From Candidatus Melainabacteria bacterium (GTDB taxonomy: Bacteria > Cyanobacteriota > Vampirovibrionia > Vampirovibrionales > Vampirovibrionaceae): 40,723 nt of DNA. The position numbers were made by a program, and so were the translations under genes. The stretch lies in the NCBI GenBank assembly GCA_902168245.1, contig CABHPA010000063.1, positions 1 to 40,723 of the forward strand, written 5' to 3'. This document shows positions 1 to 6,912 of the stretch, in pieces. How positions within the stretch are numbered: the stretch's first letter is position 1; every line of letters starts with the position of its first letter. The notes under the pieces are model-generated. The model had not been told where the DNA came from. It saw only the letters and a list, made by a program, of their open reading frames with translations, and did no database searches.

Positions 1-345
1 ACGAAGGGTCGCGGCGGATAAGTCTGCGTTCAGGGTGTAGTCCCGATCCTGAATGTCACTCAGGCCGCCTTGCACGTCAATCCATCTTTGGGAGCCGTCC
101 CGCTTCAATTCCGTACCGATACCCAGCGTGTTGAGGCAAGCCATAATCGCCCGCGTATCGTCGCTAAGCAGCGGATTGACGACCTTTACCGGCTGATTTC
201 CGCATTTGGGAGTGAGGGCGGCCAGCAGCAACGCGCGGATGGTGTAGCTCTTGGAGCCGGGAACCGTGATCTCCGCCTCGATCGGTTGCGCGAGAGGGAG
301 CAAAGCGACTGTGTCCATATTGCCTATGCCCGAATTGGTTTTCAT
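1..345 (-). CDS. aroA: 3-phosphoshikimate 1-carboxyvinyltransferase (EPSP synthase), N-terminal part, cut by window edge
   Basis: The first 115 residues of EPSP synthase are visible; the gene continues beyond position 1. The enzyme joins shikimate-3-phosphate and PEP in the cytoplasm, the sixth step of the shikimate pathway. The diagnostic motif PGSKSYTIRALLLAAL lies at residues 29-44, with the substrate-binding Lys32, Ser33 and Arg37. The usual Asn two residues after the Ser-Tyr-Thr position is Ile here. A second family block, LLSDDTRAIMACLNTLG, follows. The ATG at 345-343 overlaps the TGA of the upstream DAHP synthase in an ATGA arrangement, so the two are probably translationally coupled. 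An in-frame ATG nine codons later is a less likely start. Both genes should be controlled by the leader attenuator at 1207-1345. Confidence 0.93.
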   Translation of the reverse strand, partial: MKTNSGIGNMDTVALLPLAQPIEAEITVPGSKSYTIRALLLAALTPKCGNQPVKVVNPLLSDDTRAIMACLNTLGIGTELKRDGSQRWIDVQGGLSDIQDRDYTLNADLSAATLR

Positions 346-1160
346 GCGAGAACGGCTTTCCTCTCAACAGCGCGCTCCGCTGGCAACTTTCCCAGCATGG
401 CGTCCAGCTCTTCCCAGGTGATTTGCTGTTTGGCGTCAGTCCAGGCGAAGCGCGGGTTGGGATGCACTTCAATCACCATCCCGTCGTAGTTATGCTCGGC
501 GCCTTCCAGCATCACGTCTTCCAGCTTGTCCACCGCCCCGGCGATGTGGGAAATATCCAGCAGCATGGGAATATTGGTTTTCTCACGAACGCGCATCGCC
601 ATTTCGTTGTCGGCCACGTTGCGCAAGCCATTGGGGTTCGGGTGATGCACATCGGGGGTGAAACCGCGATGGCAGAGGATCAGGTTTTCGGGGGCCATGC
701 CGCCTTCCAGCGCATGATCCAGAATGCCTTCCCAGTGAGATTCCGAATGCCACGGCTGGTTTTTCAGCATTAAGTGTACGCGGGAATCCTGGGCGGCCAC
801 GCGGGCAATTTCCTGCTGAACGTAGTGGTTCTGGTTACGGGCGCCAATCCACAGCAACAGTTTGCCGTCGGCTCCCAAAGAGGGCAACACGCCGTCCATC
901 ACCGCTTGCGCCTGGGAGGGAACCAGGATTTCGGTGCCGGGGTTCACGCCCATCTGAGCAGCTTCCGCCAGCAGGGAAATGCCTTCTTCCTTCAGGCCGT
1001 CGAAGCCGGGCTTGGTACGGGGCTTCCACAGGCTAATGCGGACGAAATCCACTTCGCGCTGCTTGGCCTGCTCAATGGAGAACATGATCTGCTCGCGGCC
1101 TTCGGCGGAACATGGGCCTGCAACCAGCATCGGGCGTTGATTGGCTCTGACTTGTTTCAT
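342..1160 (-). CDS. 3-deoxy-7-phosphoheptulonate (DAHP) synthase, class I-beta, no regulatory domain
   Basis: This enzyme condenses PEP with erythrose-4-phosphate to DAHP, the committed step of aromatic amino acid synthesis. The 272-residue protein is a bare TIM-barrel. Visible motifs are AGPCSAE (residues 14-20, metal-ligand Cys17), LWKPRTKPG, LLLWIGARN, HRGF, DISHIAGA and EVHPNP, in the order typical of the KDO8P/DAHP synthase superfamily. There is no N-terminal ACT-like domain and no fused chorismate mutase, the usual feedback-sensing parts of this class. The ATG at 1160 is chosen because AAAGGAG lies 10 nt upstream; the longer frame would begin with a TTG that lacks this spacing. The gene heads an operon with aroA. 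KDO8P synthase is the main alternative, but the sequence is closer to Bacteroides-type DAHP synthases and the context is aromatic. Confidence 0.9.
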   Translation of the reverse strand: MKQVRANQRPMLVAGPCSAEGREQIMFSIEQAKQREVDFVRISLWKPRTKPGFDGLKEEGISLLAEAAQMGVNPGTEILVPSQAQAVMDGVLPSLGADGKLLLWIGARNQNHYVQQEIARVAAQDSRVHLMLKNQPWHSESHWEGILDHALEGGMAPENLILCHRGFTPDVHHPNPNGLRNVADNEMAMRVREKTNIPMLLDISHIAGAVDKLEDVMLEGAEHNYDGMVIEVHPNPRFAWTDAKQQITWEELDAMLGKLPAERAVERKAVLA

Positions 1161-1206
1161 GGGGTGATGACTCCTTTTATTCTTATTCAACTTTGCCTAA
1201 CTGCTA

Positions 1207-1243
1207 TAAACGAAAACAGCTCCCGTTTGTGCGGGAGCTGTTT
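1207..1243 (-). terminator. Attenuator terminator in the aromatic operon leader
   Basis: On the minus strand a perfect 12-bp stem (arms at 1232-1243 and 1214-1225, 6-nt loop) is followed by TTTTCGTTTAT. It lies about 50 nt before the DAHP synthase ATG and 25 nt after the stop of the Phe/Tyr leader ORF, so if formed it would stop transcription before the operon. The 5' arm can instead pair with the segment at 1277-1293. The U-tract is interrupted by CG, so efficiency is uncertain. Confidence 0.8.
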
Positions 1244-1268
1244 GTTCGGTAAATCTTTTTTAGCCTTT

Positions 1269-1339
1269 ACACGTCAACAAACGTCTCCCTCACGGAAGCC
1301 GTAAAAATAAAAGAAATAAAAGCTGTGTTGTGGACGTGT
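1269..1339 (-). promoter_or_regulatory. Anti-antiterminator and antiterminator segments of the aromatic attenuator
   Basis: Two competing structures are visible in the minus-strand RNA. ACACGTC (1339-1333) can pair with GACGTGT (1275-1269), extended by AACA/TGTT; this is the anti-antiterminator. GTGAGGGAGACGTTTGT (1293-1277) matches the 3' side of the terminator, GTGCGGGAGCTGTTTGT (1229-1245 on the plus strand), at 14 of 17 positions, so it can pair with the terminator's 5' arm. A ribosome stalled on the Phe/Tyr codons (1321-1295) would mask the first segment and free the antiterminator. Finishing translation would cover the antiterminator and let the terminator form. Confidence 0.75.
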
Positions 1340-1345
1340 ATTCAT
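1274..1345 (-). CDS. Leader peptide of the aromatic operon (Phe/Tyr attenuation sensor)
   Basis: This 23-codon ORF begins at the ATG at 1345-1343 and ends with the TGA at 1276-1274. Residues 9-17 read FYFFYFYGF: five Phe and three Tyr in nine codons. That run is the hallmark of leader peptides that sense charged tRNA-Phe and tRNA-Tyr, as in E. coli pheL and the Corynebacterium aroR leader. It lies directly before an antiterminator/terminator pair and a DAHP synthase gene. No Shine-Dalgarno is visible; the candidate promoter would put the transcript start only about 5 nt upstream, so translation may be nearly leaderless. The ORF is read from sequence; that it is translated is inferred. Confidence 0.85.
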   Translation of the reverse strand: MNTRPQHSFYFFYFYGFREGDVC

Positions 1346-1356
1346 AGTGCTGTTAC

Positions 1357-1385
1357 TTTAACCTAAGTGCTAGTGGGTTTGTCAA
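1357..1385 (-). promoter_or_regulatory. Candidate sigma-70 promoter of the aromatic operon
   Basis: A perfect -35 TTGACA (1385-1380), a 17-nt spacer and a weak -10 GTTAAA (1362-1357, 3 of 6 matches) point toward the leader peptide. The implied start near 1350 leaves about 5 nt before the leader ATG. The poor -10 makes this tentative. Confidence 0.4.
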
Positions 1386-1404
1386 CCCTTGAGATTAAAT
1401 TTCG

Positions 1405-1445
1405 GTAGAGATGTTTACAGTCCGAAATACTGTAGTAAATACACT
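1405..1445 (+). promoter_or_regulatory. NtcA-like activated promoter of amtB-glnK
   Basis: GTA (1405-1407), eight bases, then TAC (1416-1418) exactly matches the cyanobacterial NtcA site GTA-N8-TAC. It is followed after 21 nt by TACACT (1440-1445), fitting the TAN3T -10 box at the 20-24 nt spacing known for NtcA-activated promoters. It faces an ammonium transporter and PII operon, a classic NtcA target. The 6-base core alone occurs by chance about ten times in 40 kb, so spacing and context carry the case. The implied 5' leader is about 190 nt. Confidence 0.5.
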
Positions 1446-1644
1446 ATCAATTTTGAGATAATGTTTCCATGCGTTTTGGCAAAGAGGCCAAGTCCTCTCA
1501 ATTGAAAGGCGTTTGGGCAGTCCGGGTTGCGCTTTTGGCGGTAGCCACGGAGTATTGAATCACCCGGCATAGTACACAATACGGAAGGGAGACATTGTTG
1601 TTGCGGCGTTGCGTGGATAACCCCGGTGGAGGGCAGTTGCGTTG

Positions 1645-2865
1645 ATGAACACCGGAGATTTGGCCTGGGTGCTAATCGCATCCTCGCTGATTATGCTGAT
1701 GACCCCGGCGGTGGGCTTGTTTTACGGCGGCATGGTGCGACGCAAAAACGTGCTTTCCACGTTAATGCTCAGCTTTTCGGCGCTGATCGTACTCACCGTG
1801 CAATGGGTCACCTACGGCTACAGCCTGTCCTTCGGGCCGGATATCAACCATATCATCGGCAGTTTCGCCTGGTTCGGCCTGCACGGCATCGGTTCGGAGC
1901 CTTTTGTGGAATACGCCAAAACCATCCCGCACCTGGCCTACATGTTATTCCAGATGAAATTCGCCATCATCACCCCCGCCCTCATCAGCGGGGCGTTCGT
2001 GGAACGGATTCGCTTCAGCGCCTTCATCATTTTCTGCCTGGCCTGGACAACCTTTGTATACGACCCCATGGCCCACTGGATGTGGGGCGTGGGCGGCTGG
2101 CTACGCAACATGGGCGCGCTAGACTTTGCGGGCGGCACGGTGATTCACATTACCTCCGGCGTGGCGGCGTTGGCCATGGCTTTGGTCATTCGCAAACGCA
2201 AAGGTTTTGGCACGGTCAGCATGGAACCCAACAGCGTGTTGTTGACCCTGCTGGGCGCTATTTTGCTGTGGTTCGGCTGGTTCGGCTTCAACGGGGGCAG
2301 CGCCCTGGCCGCCAACGGCACGGCGGTGTACGCCATCGTCACCACCAACGTGGCGGCGGCGGCGGCGGCCCTTTCATGGATGGCCCTAAGCTGGCGGCAG
2401 AGCCGTCCCAGCGTCATCGGCGTCGCCACCGGCGCAGTGGTGGGTCTGGTGGCCATTACGCCCGCCTGCGGTTACGTGGACGTCCCCTCGTCCATCATCA
2501 TCGGCGCGGTGGCCTCCGTGGTGTCGTATTACTGCATCCAACTGCGCAACCGGCTGAACATAGACGAATCGCTGGACGTATGGGCCTGCCACGGCATGTC
2601 CGGCACCTGGGGAGCCATCGCCACCGGCATTTTCGCCAGCAAGGCCATTAACCCCGCCGGGGCGGACGGGCTGCTTCGGGGCAATGCCCAACTATTCTGG
2701 GTGCAGTTGTTGTCAGTGGTCATCGCCTGGGCGTTCTCCTTTGTGATGACTACTCTTATCGCCAAAACCATCGATAAATTCTGGGGTCTGAGCGTGGGCA
2801 TCCCCGAAGAAGAGGTGGGGCTGGATATTTCCCAACACGGCGAAGAAGTTTATGCGGGCTTGTAG
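1645..2865 (+). CDS. amtB: Ammonium transporter (Amt/MEP/Rh family)
   Basis: This 406-residue protein is an inner-membrane ammonium channel. It has about eleven hydrophobic helices starting near residue 7, with no long cleaved signal. Family motifs are GLFYGGMVRRKN, the pore histidine in HITSGVAALAMAL, and the second pore histidine in WACHGMSGTWGAIATG. Length is normal. The ATG at 1645 is preferred; the TTG just before it is in frame and also reachable from the GGTGGAGGG ribosome site. The PII gene follows after 12 nt, the usual amtB-glnK pairing in which PII blocks the transporter when nitrogen is plentiful. Expression is probably driven by the NtcA-like promoter at 1405. Confidence 0.96.
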   Translation: MNTGDLAWVLIASSLIMLMTPAVGLFYGGMVRRKNVLSTLMLSFSALIVLTVQWVTYGYSLSFGPDINHIIGSFAWFGLHGIGSEPFVEYAKTIPHLAYMLFQMKFAIITPALISGAFVERIRFSAFIIFCLAWTTFVYDPMAHWMWGVGGWLRNMGALDFAGGTVIHITSGVAALAMALVIRKRKGFGTVSMEPNSVLLTLLGAILLWFGWFGFNGGSALAANGTAVYAIVTTNVAAAAAALSWMALSWRQSRPSVIGVATGAVVGLVAITPACGYVDVPSSIIIGAVASVVSYYCIQLRNRLNIDESLDVWACHGMSGTWGAIATGIFASKAINPAGADGLLRGNAQLFWVQLLSVVIAWAFSFVMTTLIAKTIDKFWGLSVGIPEEEVGLDISQHGEEVYAGL

Positions 2866-2877
2866 GAGGCAGGGATC

Positions 2878-3219
2878 ATGAAACGCATTGAGGCGGTGAT
2901 TAAAGAGGAAAACCTGGACGCGGTAAAGGACGCCCTGGACAAGGCCGGGTTTGCGGGCATGACCGTGTTTAACGCCAAGGGGCGCGGCACCAGCGGCGGC
3001 ATTAACCTGGAATGGCGGGCAGGCACCTACAAGGTGGATTTCCTGCATAAAATCGTGCTGATGCTGGTGGTAAAGGACGAGGATTACCGCAAGGTGGTGG
3101 ATATCGTCGTGGAGGTCTGCAAATCCGATTTGACCGGCGGGGCGGGCAAAATATTCGTCTCCACCGTGGATGAAGTCATCCGGATTCGCACCGGGGAGCG
3201 CGACAACGAGGCGCTTTAG
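2878..3219 (+). CDS. glnK: Nitrogen regulatory protein PII (GlnK-like)
   Basis: This 113-residue PII signal protein should form trimers that bind ATP/ADP and 2-oxoglutarate and plug AmtB through the T-loop. It opens MKRIEAVIKEENLDAVKDAL and contains GMTVFNAKGRG, the T-loop (residues about 37-55), a B-loop TGGAGKIFV and the C-terminal EVIRIRTGE. The T-loop is unusual: the common LYRGAEY/LYRGSEY segment is EWRAGTY. The uridylylatable Tyr51 position is kept, Trp replaces Tyr46, and the Ser49 phosphorylated in cyanobacteria is Gly. A strong GGAGG site overlaps the amtB stop region. Co-transcribed with amtB. Confidence 0.95.
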   Translation: MKRIEAVIKEENLDAVKDALDKAGFAGMTVFNAKGRGTSGGINLEWRAGTYKVDFLHKIVLMLVVKDEDYRKVVDIVVEVCKSDLTGGAGKIFVSTVDEVIRIRTGERDNEAL

Positions 3220-3320
3220 CTTCCCGCGTCATTCAGCCCTTTCTCCCCCGCATAAGGGAGGGTTTTCCCGGCCAAATGGCGCACAATGGAAACAGATCCC
3301 CAACCGGGAAAGGCGGTCGC

Positions 3321-5165
3321 ATGTTCTGGGAAACCAACCGACAGGCGCTCCTTCAGGCCAAACCTTCGCAACTGGCATTACTGGCCGCTCTGGAAAAAGT
3401 CGCACCGACCTCTGACATCGAACTAATCACGACGGAGGACGAAGATTACACGCTAATCTACCGGGGAATCCCCTTGCATGCCGCATCCGGCGCGTTAAAG
3501 GAAGCGCGGGAAATCAGCAATTCCCAATGCCGACCGGGGCTGGGTCGGGTGCATCTGGTGCTGGGCATGGGCCTGGGCTACCTGATGGAAGCCGTTTACC
3601 AGCAAAGCCCCGGCAACATTGTGGTGTACGAACCCGATGCCTCCCTGCTCCGCTTTGTACTGGACAACGTTGACCTTTCGGAATACCTCTCCTCCGGCCG
3701 GATTGCGCTCGCCACATCGCCCGGTGAACTGCTGAAAACCTTACACCCTCTAATGGCCGGTGAAGACCCGCTGGATATTTTAGTGACCCAGGGTTATGCC
3801 GCCGTGCTGGCCCCGGCTATTCCGTCCCTGATGGAACAATTGTTCGCCCTGGCCGATGAGCGGCTGCGGGATTACCAAACCGGCCAGCACTTCCATTTGC
3901 AATGGATTCGGCAATTTTTCCAAAACTTGTCTTATTTTCCCCAGGCCATCCCCTTTGAGGCTTTGGCTGAGCGGTTCCCAAACCGGCCCGCTCTGATTAT
4001 CGGGCGTGGCCCCTCGCTGGATGGCGCATTGGAAGCGATTCACGCCCATGCTGGTTCCATGGTGCTGATTGCGGCAGGCGGCGCCCTACGCCGATTGCAT
4101 GAGGCCGCTATCGTCCCCGATTTCGCGGTATTTTACGATGCCAACGGCATGCGGGAGCAATTGCACGGCCTGCCGGATTCGTTTCTGGGCCAAATTATTT
4201 TTTTGGTGAACGTGTTTACCGAACCGTGCTGCTTTACAGCACAAGCAAAGAGCAAAGTGCTGTTTTTCCCGCAAAACGGGGAGGCCATGGCCGAGTGGCT
4301 GAAAAACTGCCAATCCATCGGGGAAAACAGCAAGTCCTTGTTGCTGGAAGGAGGCGGCACGGTTTCCCTGCTGGCGCTTCAGGCGGCGCTGGCCATGCGC
4401 TGCAATCCCGTTGCGCTGGTGGGGCAGGATTTGGCGTTTCCCGGCAACCGGGTGTACGCGGGAGGGATTCCGATTGCCACCGATGCGCAAGGACGTATGG
4501 CCTTACCCCAAAGCGAAACGCTGTATACCGCCCCGGAAGCCCTGACCACCGTGACCGGCCAGAACGGGGAGCCGCTTCCCGCGCTGAAAGCCTACGCCGG
4601 TTTTATTCGCCATTTTGAGAGAATCGCCGCCGCCCATCCCGAAACGCGCCTGTTGAACGCCTCCCTGGGCGGGGCCAGACTGGACGGGTACGCGTTAACT
4701 ACTATTGAGGCGCTGGCAAAGGACTTTCCCCCGATTGAAAAAACGGCGTTCCCCCCGTTGCGGGAATCGCCAGCAGAGCAGGCCACAGCCAGCCTCTCAG
4801 ATCTCGCCTTGCGAACCGGGTTGACCCGGCTGAAAAATACCCTGCAACAGGCCATCCGCTTACACAAGGAGATTTTAGAAAACCATACGGATGCAAGCCC
4901 CGCCAGCCGGGAACTGTTCGAGTTCCTGAACGCGCACCCGCTGGTGTCCCATTGCCTGATGTTCGAGATGATGGACACCCAACGGCAGTACGATCCGAAT
5001 GCCGCCAGCCCGGAGGCGATTGCCCGTAACCGGCAGTTGCTACGGCAAAACACAAAAAACTGCCTGGACATTCTGCAAAACCAGTTATTGCCTTGGGTTT
5101 TAGAAGCTGAGCAACAGTTAACCACAGACAATTACGCCCATTCCCCACTACCGGGATCCCGCTAA
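3321..5165 (+). CDS. DUF115 / motility accessory factor (Maf)-like protein
   Basis: This cytoplasmic protein of about 614 residues carries the MptE-like DUF115 domain. The core block is ALIIGRGPSLDGALEAI, followed by VLIAAGGALRRLHEAAIVPDFAVFYDAN and, later, VALVGQDLAFPG, matching the nucleotide-sugar-binding fold of Maf flagellin glycosyltransferases. An N-terminal Rossmann-like region (LVLGMGLGYLMEA) precedes it and a helical C-terminal region follows. Maf proteins transfer nonulosonic acids to flagellin, but no flagellar or nonulosonate gene is nearby, so the acceptor is unknown. ATG 3321 is preferred for its purine-rich upstream site (AAAGGCGG); an in-frame ATG at 3276 would add 15 residues. 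Confidence 0.75.
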   Translation: MFWETNRQALLQAKPSQLALLAALEKVAPTSDIELITTEDEDYTLIYRGIPLHAASGALKEAREISNSQCRPGLGRVHLVLGMGLGYLMEAVYQQSPGNIVVYEPDASLLRFVLDNVDLSEYLSSGRIALATSPGELLKTLHPLMAGEDPLDILVTQGYAAVLAPAIPSLMEQLFALADERLRDYQTGQHFHLQWIRQFFQNLSYFPQAIPFEALAERFPNRPALIIGRGPSLDGALEAIHAHAGSMVLIAAGGALRRLHEAAIVPDFAVFYDANGMREQLHGLPDSFLGQIIFLVNVFTEPCCFTAQAKSKVLFFPQNGEAMAEWLKNCQSIGENSKSLLLEGGGTVSLLALQAALAMRCNPVALVGQDLAFPGNRVYAGGIPIATDAQGRMALPQSETLYTAPEALTTVTGQNGEPLPALKAYAGFIRHFERIAAAHPETRLLNASLGGARLDGYALTTIEALAKDFPPIEKTAFPPLRESPAEQATASLSDLALRTGLTRLKNTLQQAIRLHKEILENHTDASPASRELFEFLNAHPLVSHCLMFEMMDTQRQYDPNAASPEAIARNRQLLRQNTKNCLDILQNQLLPWVLEAEQQLTTDNYAHSPLPGSR

Positions 5166-5286
5166 ACCCCGTACAATAAAATCGGGTTCCATTCAGGTAC
5201 AGCCGCGCCTTACGCCCGGACTGCCGTTCCAGTCGCCATCAAACTCAAAACCACAATCAACGCAATCTCTTGGGGAAGAAAAAAGT

Positions 5287-5862
5287 ATGTTCGGCAATCT
5301 CCGGCTTTTTGTGGCCAGCCCGCTCAGCGGGGCGGCAAGGGAGCCGTTACAAGCGATTTATGAGCAGCGGGAGCGCATTGCCGCCAAAATGCCGCAACGC
5401 ATTCGATGGACGTTGCCGGAACAATGGCATGTCACCTGGCTGTTCCTGGGCAGCGTCCCCAGGGAGCGACTGCCGGAAATTCAGGCCCGGTTCGCGGCAG
5501 GGCTGGCGAATCTCAAGCCGCTGGCCGCCGAGTTGCAGGATATCCAGTTCTGGCCCAAGCCCCGGCAATCCCGACTCATCGTCTGCCGACTCCAGCCGGA
5601 TCCCAGGCTGCTGAAACGATGGGAAACCATTTGCCAGGCGTTGCCCGATTATCCGCCGGACAAAGCCTTTACGCCTCACATCACGCTGGCCCGCCTCAAA
5701 GAAATACCGGATGATCCGGCTACGTCGCGCAAGCCGGGTTGGGTGTTCAGCCCGATTCCGCCAACAGAATGGCTGCTGGATGAACTGGTTCTATACAGCA
5801 GCAGGCTCACCCCGGAAGGGGCCGAATACGAGCCAGTTGAAACCCTTCGCCTACAGCCTTAG
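5287..5862 (+). CDS. thpR: RNA 2',3'-cyclic phosphodiesterase
   Basis: This 191-residue protein belongs to the 2H phosphoesterase family. The two catalytic H-x-T motifs are visible, HVTWLFLG near residue 50 and HITLARL near residue 132, each in a beta-strand context, and the length fits the ThpR/LigT family. Members hydrolyse 2',3'-cyclic phosphate ends of RNA to 2'-phosphate; the physiological substrate in most bacteria is unclear. The ATG has GGGGAAG upstream. The gene stands alone between a Maf-like gene and a zinc-ribbon gene. Confidence 0.9.
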   Translation: MFGNLRLFVASPLSGAAREPLQAIYEQRERIAAKMPQRIRWTLPEQWHVTWLFLGSVPRERLPEIQARFAAGLANLKPLAAELQDIQFWPKPRQSRLIVCRLQPDPRLLKRWETICQALPDYPPDKAFTPHITLARLKEIPDDPATSRKPGWVFSPIPPTEWLLDELVLYSSRLTPEGAEYEPVETLRLQP

Positions 5863-5918
5863 TTCCCATCTTTAGGCAGCCCCCACCTTTAGCCTGACGG
5901 GTCTAGCCGATTGGGGAG

Positions 5919-5948
5919 TTGAAGGCAAGCAGCCCCGAAAACCATAAT
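5919..5948 (+). promoter_or_regulatory. Candidate promoter of the zinc-ribbon gene
   Basis: TTGAAG (5919-5924), an 18-nt spacer and CATAAT (5943-5948) match the sigma-70 pattern (4 of 6 and 5 of 6). This places a start about 50 nt before the ATG at 6008. Confidence 0.45.
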
Positions 5949-6007
5949 GGAACGAGACTCAGTCACGCTCAAATGAAGCACGGTTCAACCCGCAGAGGAG
6001 GTAGGGA

Positions 6008-6247
6008 ATGTTTACCATTTGCCCGGAATGCGCCAACGACAAGCTGAAAGTAAAAGCCATGGACAAGCGGATTTATGATCCGGCCACCACCCGCACCACA
6101 GTGAACGAGGAAATCCCCATGGTGGAATACCATTGCCACGAATGCGGCTGGACAATCCTGCTGGAAGATCCGCCCTTCATTCCAGAAGAATTGCTGCGGG
6201 AAAAAGCCGAAGCCCGCGCCGGAAGACTCACTGGCGCGCAAAGCTGA
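6008..6247 (+). CDS. Small zinc-ribbon-like protein
   Basis: This 79-residue protein has two CxxC pairs, CPEC at residues 5-8 and CHEC at 43-46, spaced as in a single zinc ribbon. An acidic/proline segment (LLEDPPFIPEELL) and a helical tail follow. An excellent ribosome site (GAGGAGGTAGGGA), its own candidate promoter and a strong terminator 22 nt downstream make it a genuine monocistronic gene. I do not recognise the family; a nucleic-acid or protein interaction role is only a guess from the fold. Confidence 0.8.
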   Translation: MFTICPECANDKLKVKAMDKRIYDPATTRTTVNEEIPMVEYHCHECGWTILLEDPPFIPEELLREKAEARAGRLTGAQS

Positions 6248-6269
6248 CAGAACCAACGCCCACCAAGGC

Positions 6270-6315
6270 AAAATCGCCCTGTCTGAGCAGTTCGACAGGG
6301 CGATTTTATTGTTTT
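6270..6315 (+). terminator. Rho-independent terminator after the zinc-ribbon gene
   Basis: A perfect 14-bp stem, arms AAAATCGCCCTGTC (6270-6283) and its complement (6294-6307), with a 10-nt loop and then ATTGTTTTT. It separates the plus-strand gene from the convergent VOC gene. Confidence 0.92.
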
Positions 6316-6325
6316 TCCAGCGAGC

Positions 6326-6805
6326 CTAGACTTTCGCCTTATCGCAAAACGCTTCTTTGGACGCTTTCATCATTTCTTCCGGGCTGACTTCACGTACGCA
6401 GGTGGCCAGCGACCAGCGATGCCCGTAGGGATCGCTCAGCTTACCGAAACGGTCGCCCCAGAAGGTGTCCTGAACCGGCATGTCGATGGTGGCGCCCGCC
6501 AATACGGCGCGCTCGAACGCGGCATCCACATTGTCCACGTAGAGGTGGATGCTCACGGGCGTACCGCCCAGGGAGGTGGGAGCAACTACGCCATAATCGC
6601 GCATCTCATCGGACAACATCACCATGGAGTCGCCGATTTGGATGCTGGCATGCATAATGCGCTTGCCGTCCGGCCCGGGCATGCGGCAATGCTCGACAGC
6701 GCCGAACGCGCGTTTGTAGAATTCAATGGCCGCTTGGGCGTCATATACGGTCAGGTAGGGCGTTACAGTGTGAAAGCCCTGGGGAATGGGTTGAACAGTG
6801 GTCAT
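6326..6805 (-). CDS. VOC (glyoxalase/PhnB-like) family protein
   Basis: This 159-residue cytoplasmic protein has the PhnB-like pattern: VTPYLTVYDAQAAIEFYKRAFGA, then MHASIQIGDSMVMLSDE, HLYVDNVDAAFERAVLAGA and DRFGKLSDPYGHRWSLAT. These are the paired beta-alpha-beta-beta-beta modules of the vicinal oxygen chelate fold. PhnB-like members are named from the phn locus but their reaction is mostly unknown. The ATG at 6805 is chosen because AAGGA lies 8-9 nt upstream; the frame extends five codons to a TTG. Nothing nearby indicates a substrate. Confidence 0.85.
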   Translation of the reverse strand: MTTVQPIPQGFHTVTPYLTVYDAQAAIEFYKRAFGAVEHCRMPGPDGKRIMHASIQIGDSMVMLSDEMRDYGVVAPTSLGGTPVSIHLYVDNVDAAFERAVLAGATIDMPVQDTFWGDRFGKLSDPYGHRWSLATCVREVSPEEMMKASKEAFCDKAKV

Positions 6806-6912
6806 GGCCTCATCCTTCAATCTTCAGAACTACTTCAGACAATACTGATTTTTATACCGGCGGCTTTTAGATTTCCGACCGGATACGGGGCATCATCCGA
6901 TAGAGGCGGGCG

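Noticed and set aside
1433..1443. A second NtcA-like box, GTAGTAAATAC
   Set aside because: The spacing is GTA-N5-TAC, not N8, so it does not fit the consensus.
1470..1559. A 29-codon ORF in the amtB leader
   Set aside because: No clear ribosome site and no recognisable pattern; it may be chance, so I do not call it.
1415..1681. 88-codon minus ORF upstream of amtB
   Set aside because: It overlaps the NtcA-like promoter and the amtB start, has no ribosome site, and its sequence is not protein-like.
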